Below the pieces are notes generated by a model. The model saw only the letters and a program-made list of their open reading frames with translations. It was not told the origin of the DNA and searched no databases. The position numbers were made by a program, and so were the translations under genes. Shown here piece by piece: positions 1-5,937 of a stretch of DNA of 20,753 nucleotides (positions are counted from its first letter, which is position 1; each line of letters begins with the position of its first letter). Origin of the DNA: an uncultured Desulfovibrio sp. (lineage in GTDB: Bacteria; Desulfobacterota; Desulfovibrionia; Desulfovibrionales; Desulfovibrionaceae); NCBI GenBank assembly GCA_934546745.1, contig CAKTDV010000029.1:1-20753 (forward strand). Reading direction: 5' to 3'.

Positions 1-1
1 A

Positions 2-77
2 TGGTGCCGAGGGACAGAATTGAACTGCCGACACGGGGATTTTCAGTCCCCTGCTCTACCAACTGAGCTACCTCGGC
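2..77 (-). tRNA. tRNA-Phe(GAA), copy 1
   Basis: Read on the minus strand this is a 76-nt cloverleaf with a 7-bp acceptor stem (GCCGAGG/CCTCGGC), discriminator A and an encoded CCA end. The anticodon arm is GGGGA-CTGAAAA-TCCCC, giving anticodon GAA (Phe). It is identical to the copies at 149-224 and 296-371. As the array is transcribed leftward, this is the most distal copy visible; more may lie beyond the window edge. Confidence 0.97.
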
Positions 78-148
78 CCTGTGCGCCAATGGTGCGTGAG
101 AATACTGACAACGATTTCGCGTTTCTTGCGCAAACCGCCGCACCCGAA

Positions 149-224
149 TGGTGCCGAGGGACAGAATTGAACTGCCGACACGGGGATTTTCAGTCCCCTG
201 CTCTACCAACTGAGCTACCTCGGC
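149..224 (-). tRNA. tRNA-Phe(GAA), copy 2
   Basis: Second identical 76-nt tRNA-Phe with anticodon GAA and encoded CCA. It is exactly 147 bases from copy 1 and separated from it by a 71-nt spacer that is repeated without change between copies 2 and 3. I see no internal promoter in the spacer, so co-transcription with copy 3 and processing from one precursor is expected (inference). Confidence 0.97.
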
Positions 225-295
225 CCTGTGCGCCAATGGTGCGTGAGAATACTGACAACGATTTCGCGTTTCTTGCGCAAACCGCCGCACCCGAA

Positions 296-371
296 TGGTG
301 CCGAGGGACAGAATTGAACTGCCGACACGGGGATTTTCAGTCCCCTGCTCTACCAACTGAGCTACCTCGGC
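296..371 (-). tRNA. tRNA-Phe(GAA), copy 3 (promoter-proximal)
   Basis: Third identical 76-nt tRNA-Phe(GAA) gene. Its 5' end at 371 abuts unique sequence rather than the repeated spacer, so this is the promoter-proximal end of the array. A promoter-like element lies about 30 bases upstream on the minus strand. Confidence 0.97.
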
Positions 372-403
372 TCCTCGCCCTCACGGGCGTTACGGCAAGA
401 GTT

Positions 404-432
404 CTTTTATGCGCTTTGCCCCTGATTGGCAA
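404..432 (-). promoter_or_regulatory. Putative promoter of the tRNA-Phe array
   Basis: On the minus strand a -35 box TTGCCA (432-427) is followed, after exactly 17 bases, by TAAAAG (409-404). Transcription would begin near 397, about 26 bases before the first tRNA. The stretch just upstream (about 433-463) has runs of A and T that resemble an UP element, as is common for stable-RNA promoters. A perfect TATAAT on the same strand at 491-486 is an alternative -10 but lacks a good -35. Confidence 0.55.
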
Positions 433-556
433 GTTTTTTCTGTAGAAAAGAAGGTTTTTTCTCGATTATCACACTAACCTCTTAAATTATAAGGATAAAA
501 TAGACAAGAAAAGCTCCCCGCGGAGAGCTGGGCGGCGGAGGCGCTCCCCGCGGCGT

Positions 557-585
557 TTGACATCCGGCGTCGATCTGGAAATGCT
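557..585 (+). promoter_or_regulatory. Possible promoter of clcA
   Basis: A perfect TTGACA at 557-562 is followed after 17 bases by AATGCT (580-585), a weak -10 match. A start near 592 would leave a very short leader before the ATG at 612. Just upstream, the 11-mer GCTCCCCGCGG occurs twice (513-523 and 543-553), which may be a binding-site pair or chance in GC-rich DNA. Confidence 0.35.
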
Positions 586-611
586 TCCGGAAAATTCCTG
601 GGGGAACCGGC

Positions 612-1967
612 ATGGCTTTTCATCATTTCCTGCCGCCGCTGTTACGCGACGCGCAGGCGTTGCGGCATTTGGGCACATGGCGTCTTCTTGCGCAGGCGCT
701 GACGACGGGCGCCGTGGCGGGCGGCGTCATCGGCGCGTTTCGCCTGTTCTACGACATCCTGCTGGAATATTCCGGCACGCTGCTGCGTTCCGCGGACATG
801 CTGTCCGCCGGGGCGGCGGTGACTCTTGCCGGAGCCTTGCTGGCGCTCGGGCTGCTGGCACATCTCCTGCTACGGCATGAGCCATTGATCAGCGGCAGCG
901 GCATTCCGCAGGTGGAGCTGATGATCCTGGGCAGCCTGCCTCCCATGCGCTGGGGAAGGGTTCTCTGGTGCAAGTTCACGGGCACGCTGGCGGCGCTCTG
1001 GGCGGGGCTCTCCGTCGGGCGTGAGGGACCTTCCATACAGATGGGGGCCGCCGTGGGCATGGGCGTCGGACGTCTGTTCCATGAAGGCGGCGAACGCCTG
1101 CCGCGCCAGCTTATCGGCGGGGCCGTCGCCGGGCTGACGGCGGCCTTCGGCGCGCCGCTTGCGGGGCTCTGTTTCGCCTTTGAGGAAATGCGCGCGCCGC
1201 TGACCCTGCCGCTGGCGATCTTTGTGGCGGTTGCGGCGGGGGCGGCGTGGCTGACGGTTTCCCGGTGTTTCGGCTTCGGGCTGGTGTTTCCCTTTGCGGC
1301 CGTGCCGTGGCTGGACATGGCGCGGATATGGATCGTCGTGCCTGTGGGTCTGTTCTCGGCCCTGCTGGGAGCGCTCTACAACAGAAGCCTGCTGGGGCTG
1401 ACCCTGTGGGAGGACTCCCTGCGCGGCCTTCCCCCGGTGGCACGTTCCCTGTTTCCCTTTTTTCTGTCCGGCGTGCTGCTCTACGTCTTTCCCGCCATAG
1501 TGGGGGGCACGGGGCTTGGCGTCATGGATTTTCAGGATGGCCTGCGGCCGCTGTGGCTGCTTCTGTTCCTGCTTCTGGCAAAGATCGCCTTTTCCTGCGT
1601 CAGTTTCGCATCGGGCGTTTCCGGAGGACTGCTTATGCCCATGCTGGCGGCGGGCGGCATGGCCGGAGCCTGTTGCGCCGCCCCCCTGCTTGCCTGCGGA
1701 CTCCTGGATCCCGGCCAGATGCCTACGCTGCTGGTGCTGGGCATGGCTGGCCTGTTCGCGGCGACGGTGCGCGCGCCCCTGACGGGATCGGCGCTGGTGG
1801 TGGAAATGGCCGGATGCCACGCCGTTGCGCCGCTGGTGGTTCTGACGGCCTATATCGCGGCCTTCGCGGCGTCGCGCCTGGGCGTGGAACCGGTGTACAG
1901 CGGTTTGCGGCGGCGCGTGCTGCAACGCTCCCGGACGGCTTCGCCGCCAGACGACATGCCCTGCTAG
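612..1967 (+). CDS. clcA: ClC-family chloride channel / H+-Cl- exchanger
   Basis: A 451-aa polytopic inner-membrane protein of the ClC family, which exchanges chloride for protons or conducts chloride. The signature motifs appear in order: GSGIPQ at about 95-100, GREGP at 136-140 (E138 matches the gating glutamate), an EEM at 191-193 whose second Glu matches the internal proton glutamate of E. coli ClcA, GVSGGLLMP at 345-353 (the GxFxP-type loop), and a Tyr near 429 matching the chloride-coordinating tyrosine. Both glutamates are kept, so an exchanger rather than a passive channel is expected. There is no C-terminal CBS pair. The start is preceded by a G-rich element (GGGGGAA) about 6 bases away. 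It stands alone on the plus strand, and its stop codon overlaps the stop of the convergent NapH-like gene. A role in acid or ion homeostasis is inferred from the family. Confidence 0.95.
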   Translation: MAFHHFLPPLLRDAQALRHLGTWRLLAQALTTGAVAGGVIGAFRLFYDILLEYSGTLLRSADMLSAGAAVTLAGALLALGLLAHLLLRHEPLISGSGIPQVELMILGSLPPMRWGRVLWCKFTGTLAALWAGLSVGREGPSIQMGAAVGMGVGRLFHEGGERLPRQLIGGAVAGLTAAFGAPLAGLCFAFEEMRAPLTLPLAIFVAVAAGAAWLTVSRCFGFGLVFPFAAVPWLDMARIWIVVPVGLFSALLGALYNRSLLGLTLWEDSLRGLPPVARSLFPFFLSGVLLYVFPAIVGGTGLGVMDFQDGLRPLWLLLFLLLAKIAFSCVSFASGVSGGLLMPMLAAGGMAGACCAAPLLACGLLDPGQMPTLLVLGMAGLFAATVRAPLTGSALVVEMAGCHAVAPLVVLTAYIAAFAASRLGVEPVYSGLRRRVLQRSRTASPPDDMPC

Positions 1968-2971
1968 TGCCGCAGGGCATGGATGTTCTCATGCAGGGCG
2001 CGCCACATTTCCCGGGGAAGGGAGGTTTCCCAGTGCCCGCTGGTCACGGCCCACAGATACAGGGCGGCGACGGCAAACAGGGTCAGCGCCGCGACGCTCC
2101 ACCACGGAAGACATGTGCCGCGCGCCGCGGCATACCCCGCGCGCAGAGACAGGCAATCCCTGTGCGGACAAGCGTTGACGCACTCCATGCACCCTGTGCA
2201 TTCCGGCCCGGACACACGCCGCCTGTTCTGGACGGCAATACCGGCGGGACAGGCGCCCGAGCATTTGCCGCATTGCGTGCAGCTCTCATGGTTCCGGGTT
2301 ACGGCCAGCGGGGAACAGATCGACAGCAGCCCCAGCAGCGCCCCGTAAGGACAGAAACAGCGGCACCAGAAAGAGGGAATAAACAAACTTCCACCCAACA
2401 GAAAAAGCAGAATCCCAGCGGTGAGCCTGTCCGGCGGCAGGAAAAAAAGCAGCATTTTGGTGTCCGCCACCATATTGTAGCGCGAACGCAGAAAAACTTC
2501 GATGTCATTGATGCCCATGTTCAGCAGCAGAATATCGACAAAAAACAGCAGTAAAAAATATTTGGGCAACGTCAGCAAAAAGGCGAGCCACGGCGGTCGG
2601 GAAACGGTCAGTCCCAGCCGCCTTCCCAGCCGGAACAGCAGAAATGACAGCGTGCCCACAGGACAGAGATAGCCGCAAAAACCCTTCCGGGCCACCAGGG
2701 CCGTAACAAAGGCCATAAGCATGATGGTCAGCCCGGCGGGATGGATGGCATCATACACGCCCGTGAACAGCAGTCTCTTGAAGGCCAGCAGCGCGCTGAC
2801 AGGCAAAAACGCCTCCACTGAGGGGGGACGGGATACAAAAGTGTCACTTGCGCCCAGAGCCCACAGCGCAAACAGGAGGAATTGCACGCCCACAGCCGCC
2901 ATGAACAGCAGAAAGCCCCACTGGATCAGACGGTGTACGGCCGCGGGCCCGCCGGAAGAAAACATGGGCAT
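1964..2971 (-). CDS. NapH-like 4Fe-4S membrane ferredoxin (quinol/electron transfer)
   Basis: A 335-aa protein of the NapH/CcoG/NosR-C-terminal type. Membrane segments are visible near residues 15-40, 80-97, 130-152 and 183-200, with another near 290-310. Two membrane-proximal Cys-Pro motifs occur (CGYLCPVG at about 99-106; CRCFCPYG at about 203-210), followed by two ferredoxin-type 4Fe-4S motifs, C231-x2-C-x2-C-x3-CP and C258-x2-C-x2-C-x3-CP. Such proteins pass electrons between membrane quinols and a partner reductase. No nap, nos or cco genes are visible nearby, so the partner is unknown. A strong GGGGAGG lies 5 bases upstream of the ATG. The gene follows the HPP gene on the same strand after 79 bases, so the two may form a small operon. 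It ends in a CTAG where its stop and that of clcA overlap. Confidence 0.87.
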   Translation of the reverse strand: MPMFSSGGPAAVHRLIQWGFLLFMAAVGVQFLLFALWALGASDTFVSRPPSVEAFLPVSALLAFKRLLFTGVYDAIHPAGLTIMLMAFVTALVARKGFCGYLCPVGTLSFLLFRLGRRLGLTVSRPPWLAFLLTLPKYFLLLFFVDILLLNMGINDIEVFLRSRYNMVADTKMLLFFLPPDRLTAGILLFLLGGSLFIPSFWCRCFCPYGALLGLLSICSPLAVTRNHESCTQCGKCSGACPAGIAVQNRRRVSGPECTGCMECVNACPHRDCLSLRAGYAAARGTCLPWWSVAALTLFAVAALYLWAVTSGHWETSLPREMWRALHENIHALRH

Positions 2972-3050
2972 ATGCGCCTCCCCTTACCGCTGTAACCGCC
3001 GGATGTCATACGTTTTTTCAAAAAAGGATCCGTGCGCGCTGGCCGGAGAA

Positions 3051-3602
3051 TCAACCACGGGAGGGATAGCTGACGCTTCCGCCCAGACGGTACGCCGCCA
3101 CGGCGGTACACACCATCACCACAGCCCCAGCGCCACAGGGCACAAGCGCATACCAGTAGCCCAGCTGATGGATACCGTCGCCACCGATAACGGCCATCAG
3201 GGCCGTAGCCCCTCCGGGCGGATGGAGCGTTCCGGTGAGACGCATGACAACAATGGCTGTAGACACGGCAAGACTGGGGGCAAGCAGCCCGTATGCGCCC
3301 AGCATCTGAAACGCCATGACCCCGATCAGCGCGGACACCACATGTCCGCCGATGACATTCCGGGGCTGCGCCAGCGGACTTTGAGGCGCGCCATACAGCA
3401 GAACCGCCGTTGCGCCGAACGATCCGATCAGCAGCGGCAGATTCCATCCCTGCCGGAGGACATTCTCCAGCGCCGTCAGAAAAAACATGGCGCCGCTGCC
3501 GGTTATCCATATCCAGAGACAATCTTTCAGGCGGGAACGGAGCGGTTCCCCTTTTCCGCCTGATGCCCATAGTGAAGAAAAAGGGAAAACAGAACGCGAC
3601 AT
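3051..3602 (-). CDS. HPP-family integral membrane protein
   Basis: A 183-aa membrane protein with about four hydrophobic segments. The diagnostic motif TLHPPGGATAL covers about 125-135, with the conserved upstream block SFGATAVLLYG at about 61-71. In plants and cyanobacteria, members of this family have been linked to nitrite transport; bacterial members are mostly uncharacterised. The ATG at 3602 is chosen because AAGGAGG sits 4-5 bases upstream and the length then fits the family; an in-frame start at 3677 lacks such a site. It lies directly upstream of the NapH-like gene, so a link to nitrogen oxyanion uptake plus electron supply is possible but only inferred. Confidence 0.88.
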   Translation of the reverse strand: MSRSVFPFSSLWASGGKGEPLRSRLKDCLWIWITGSGAMFFLTALENVLRQGWNLPLLIGSFGATAVLLYGAPQSPLAQPRNVIGGHVVSALIGVMAFQMLGAYGLLAPSLAVSTAIVVMRLTGTLHPPGGATALMAVIGGDGIHQLGYWYALVPCGAGAVVMVCTAVAAYRLGGSVSYPSRG

Positions 3603-3801
3603 GACGCCTCCTTGCTGAAGACGGTATCCTATGCCGTTACCCGGAAGATGCTGTGACAGGAAGCACGTATGCGGCATCCCCTCCAGAGAAATCCCTGTGC
3701 AACGGGTGTCCTGCGCTGTGGGCCCGGCGGATTCCCGACGTGCGGCCAGCTCTTTCCGACGCCAATAACCTTTTGTTATCGCACACTTTTTAAAAAACTT
3801 C

Positions 3802-3830
3802 TTGCAAATTTTTTATAATTGTCTAACAAT
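3802..3830 (+). promoter_or_regulatory. Probable promoter of the PaaK-like gene
   Basis: In an AT-rich stretch unusual for this genome, TTGCAA (3802-3807) is followed after 17 bases by AACAAT (3825-3830). Alternatively the perfect TATAAT at 3814-3819 may be the -10 box, with a poor -35 in the A-run upstream. Either would begin transcription about 30-45 bases before the ATG at 3867. The rest of the divergent gap (3603-3801) shows no clear operator or minus-strand promoter. Confidence 0.5.
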
Positions 3831-3866
3831 AGGGATTATCTGAAAAAATCCGCCAAGGTGACCTGT

Positions 3867-5132
3867 ATGACCCGTAAAGATCGCACCGAAGGGATCTACA
3901 GCCGCAGAGAAGTACTCGATGAAAGCGAGCGCCGTCAGTACTGCCTCATTCAGCTGAAAGATCTTCTGTCCTATGCCTACCGCTATTCCGAAGACGTAAA
4001 AAAGCGCTTTGATCGCGCCCAGTTCAACGTCGAAAAATTCAAGGCGCTGTCGGACATCAAGCATATTCCCATTCTCAAGAAAAAAGAGCTGATTTTCCTC
4101 CAGTCCATGGGGCCGCGTCTGGGCGGCCTGCTGACCAAGGACATCGGCGACCTGAAGCGCGTCTTCCTGTCGCCTGGCCCCATCTTTGATCCCGAGGATC
4201 ACGGGGAGGACTACTGGGGCTATACGGAGGCCTTCTATTCCGTGGGCTTCCGTCCGGGCGACGTGGTGCAGAACACCTTCAACTATCAGCTGACCCCCGC
4301 GGGCCTCATGTTCGAGGAACCCCTGCGCAATCTGAACTGCGCCGTCATTCCCGCCGGTCCCAGCGACGCCGCCACACAGCTCGACATCATCCAGAAACTG
4401 CGCGTTTCCGGCTATGTGGGCACCCCCAGCTTCCTCATGCACCTCGCCCAGAAGGCCGAGGAAAAGGGCCTCAACCTGCGCAAGGATCTGTTTCTTGAGG
4501 TGGCCTTTGTCACCGGGGAGCGCCTTTCCGAAAAAATGCGCTCGCAGATGGAAAAGAAATACGATCTGCTCATGCGGCAGGGCTACGGCACGGCGGATGT
4601 GGGCTGCATCGGCTACGAATGCTTCCACAAGAACGGCCTGCATATCGCCAACCGCTGCTATGTGGAAATCTGCCACCCGGATACCGGCATTCCGCTCAAG
4701 GACGGGGAGGTCGGCGAAATTGTGGTGACGGCCTTTAACAAGACCTATCCGCTGATCCGCCTGGCCACGGGCGATCTGTCCTATATCGATCGCAGCCCCT
4801 GCGCCTGTGGACGCACGAGCCCGCGCCTGGGGAACATCGTGGGGCGTGTGGACACCACGGCGCGCATCAAGGGCATGTTCGTCTATCCGCATCAGGTGGA
4901 ACAGGTCATGAGCCGCTTTGAGGAAATCAAGCGGTGGCAGATTGAGGTCACCAACCCCGGCGGTATCGACGAGATGACCCTGTTCATCGAGGCCAGCGGC
5001 TTCAAGCGCGAGGACGAACTGCTGCATCAGTTCCGCGAAAAGATCAAACTCCGCCCGGAACTCAAGCTCCTCACGCCCGGCAGCCTGCCGCCGCAGATTC
5101 GACCCATTGAGGATCGCCGTCACTGGGATTAG
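3867..5132 (+). CDS. PaaK-like (phenylacetate-CoA ligase family) protein, degenerate motifs
   Basis: A 421-aa protein that aligns by eye with phenylacetate-CoA ligase/coenzyme F390 synthetase-type adenylate-forming enzymes along its whole length. Family landmarks include the N-terminal helical start, GTPSFLMHLAQ at about 185-195, YGTADVG at about 220-226, the TGD motif at 281-283, a CACG cluster at about 292-295 and GRVDTTARIKGMFVYPHQ at about 316-333. Two catalytic motifs differ. The Ser/Thr/Gly-rich phosphate loop (SSGTTGKP in PaaK) is replaced by SPGPIFDPE (102-110). The C-terminal GKxxR-type catalytic lysine region is replaced by LPPQIRPIEDRR (407-418). Adenylation activity is therefore doubtful. 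The start at 3867 has AAGGTG six bases upstream; a TTG at 3819 is in frame but overlaps the promoter -10. The family reaction is activation of an aryl acid with ATP and CoA; the actual substrate is unknown. Confidence 0.82.
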   Translation: MTRKDRTEGIYSRREVLDESERRQYCLIQLKDLLSYAYRYSEDVKKRFDRAQFNVEKFKALSDIKHIPILKKKELIFLQSMGPRLGGLLTKDIGDLKRVFLSPGPIFDPEDHGEDYWGYTEAFYSVGFRPGDVVQNTFNYQLTPAGLMFEEPLRNLNCAVIPAGPSDAATQLDIIQKLRVSGYVGTPSFLMHLAQKAEEKGLNLRKDLFLEVAFVTGERLSEKMRSQMEKKYDLLMRQGYGTADVGCIGYECFHKNGLHIANRCYVEICHPDTGIPLKDGEVGEIVVTAFNKTYPLIRLATGDLSYIDRSPCACGRTSPRLGNIVGRVDTTARIKGMFVYPHQVEQVMSRFEEIKRWQIEVTNPGGIDEMTLFIEASGFKREDELLHQFREKIKLRPELKLLTPGSLPPQIRPIEDRRHWD

Positions 5133-5155
5133 CAAAGGCCCATTTTGAGGTAGCC

Positions 5156-5533
5156 ATGACAGGAACGCAATCATTTATTGCCTGGATGGAAGAGCGCTAT
5201 GCGGCGGTCATGGCCGCGGAGCGCCATGCGCTGGACGAACTGGACGCCGGAAACACCGGCGCCTACACTGCCGCCATGAAGGAAAAGGCCTCCCTGCTGG
5301 CAACGATGGATCGCGATGCGGCCGCGCTGGCGGAGGAGGTGGAACCTCCTGCCCTGCGCGATGCGGCGGCCCATGCCCTGCACCGCTTTTCCAACAGCGC
5401 CCGTAACGCCCTGCGCCTTGATTCCGTGTTCTACATGTCGGCCCTGCTCTATCCTGACGATCACAAGGCCGGGGAACCGGACAACCTGCGCCTGTTCATC
5501 GACGGGCTGCGCGCGGGCCGTCTGGAAGCCTAG
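5156..5533 (+). CDS. Small helical protein, unknown function
   Basis: A 125-aa protein, almost entirely predicted helix, with no signal peptide and no cysteines. The N-terminal half has the spacing seen in FlgN-type flagellar chaperones: a heptad-like run, the segment AERHALDELDAGN and then MKEKASLLATM, followed by an alanine-rich helix. This is resemblance of pattern only, and no flagellar genes are adjacent. It starts 23 bases after the PaaK-like stop with GAGGT about 5 bases before the ATG, so it is likely co-transcribed with it. I do not recognise a family with certainty. Confidence 0.72.
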   Translation: MTGTQSFIAWMEERYAAVMAAERHALDELDAGNTGAYTAAMKEKASLLATMDRDAAALAEEVEPPALRDAAAHALHRFSNSARNALRLDSVFYMSALLYPDDHKAGEPDNLRLFIDGLRAGRLEA

Positions 5534-5573
5534 GGCCGCTGTGGATTGAGACAGGGGAAAAAGGAGTTCACCT

Positions 5574-5930
5574 ATGCGCACGATGTTGCTGGCCACAGCG
5601 GCCATAGTGTTTGTTCTGGGCGCGCAGGATGCGCCCGCCATGCCCGGCATGGGCGCTGGTGCGGGCGGTGGTCGCTTTGACGCCGCGGATACCGACAAGG
5701 ACGGCCGTGTCAGCCGGGAGGAATTCAACAAGGGCTTCCCTACCATGACGGAGGCGGCCTTCAAGGCCATTGATGCCGACAGCGACGGCGCTATCAGCCG
5801 CGAGGAATGGGACGCCTTCATGCGCCGGCATTCCATGGGCAAGGCGGGAGGCCCGCGTGAAGGCGCGCCATCCGGCGATACCGCCGCGCACGGAGACCGC
5901 CTGCCGCTGGTAACGCCGCCCTCCAAGTAG
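5574..5930 (+). CDS. Secreted/periplasmic EF-hand calcium-binding protein
   Basis: A 118-aa protein with an N-terminal hydrophobic segment (about 4-17) ending in a likely signal peptidase site near residues 20-23 (DAPAM). Two EF-hand loops follow: D39-x-D41-x-D43-G-x-V-x-x-x-E50, and D67-x-D69-x-D71-G-x-I-x-x-x-E78. Both keep the acidic ligands, so calcium binding is likely. The tail (about 88-118) is low-complexity, rich in Gly, Pro and Ala. AAGGAG lies 7 bases upstream of the ATG. The gap to the preceding gene is 40 bases and to ygiQ 7 bases. Its role, perhaps envelope calcium buffering or regulation of a partner, is inferred only. Confidence 0.85.
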   Translation: MRTMLLATAAIVFVLGAQDAPAMPGMGAGAGGGRFDAADTDKDGRVSREEFNKGFPTMTEAAFKAIDADSDGAISREEWDAFMRRHSMGKAGGPREGAPSGDTAAHGDRLPLVTPPSK

Positions 5931-5937
5931 GTTTGCC

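Larger units (their letters stand above)
2..371. repeat. 147-bp tandem repeat carrying tRNA-Phe
   Basis: The unit is one tRNA-Phe gene (76 nt) plus a 71-nt spacer. Units 2-148 and 149-295 are identical by eye, and the third unit stops at the tRNA 5' end (371). Identity of the non-coding spacers points to recent amplification by unequal recombination rather than selection on the tRNA alone. An assembly artefact is the main alternative. Confidence 0.93.

Noticed and set aside
2..371. CRISPR-like spaced repeats
   Set aside because: The repeated units are tRNA genes and the spacers are identical to each other, the opposite of a CRISPR array.
20..445. Repetitive 141-aa open frame over the first 445 bases
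   Set aside because: It is the antisense of the three tRNA-Phe genes, a well-known spurious translation; the repeat comes from the tRNAs.
870..1925. 351-aa minus-strand open frame opposite clcA
   Set aside because: Low-complexity Gln/Arg/His-rich shadow of a high-GC gene; clcA has clear motifs.
1247..2554. 435-aa plus-strand open frame across clcA and the NapH-like gene
   Set aside because: Arg/Gly/Ala-rich shadow frame overlapping two well-supported genes; no motifs.
3603..3677. Longer start for the HPP protein at 3677
   Set aside because: The extension has no ribosome site and no family similarity; AAGGAGG precedes the ATG at 3602.
3603..3801. FNR or similar operator between the HPP and PaaK-like genes
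   Set aside because: I looked for TTGAT-N4-ATCAA or similar dyads and found no convincing match.
3813..5174. 453-aa minus-strand open frame opposite the PaaK-like gene
   Set aside because: Antisense shadow with typical mirrored composition; the plus-strand gene has family motifs, promoter and ribosome site.
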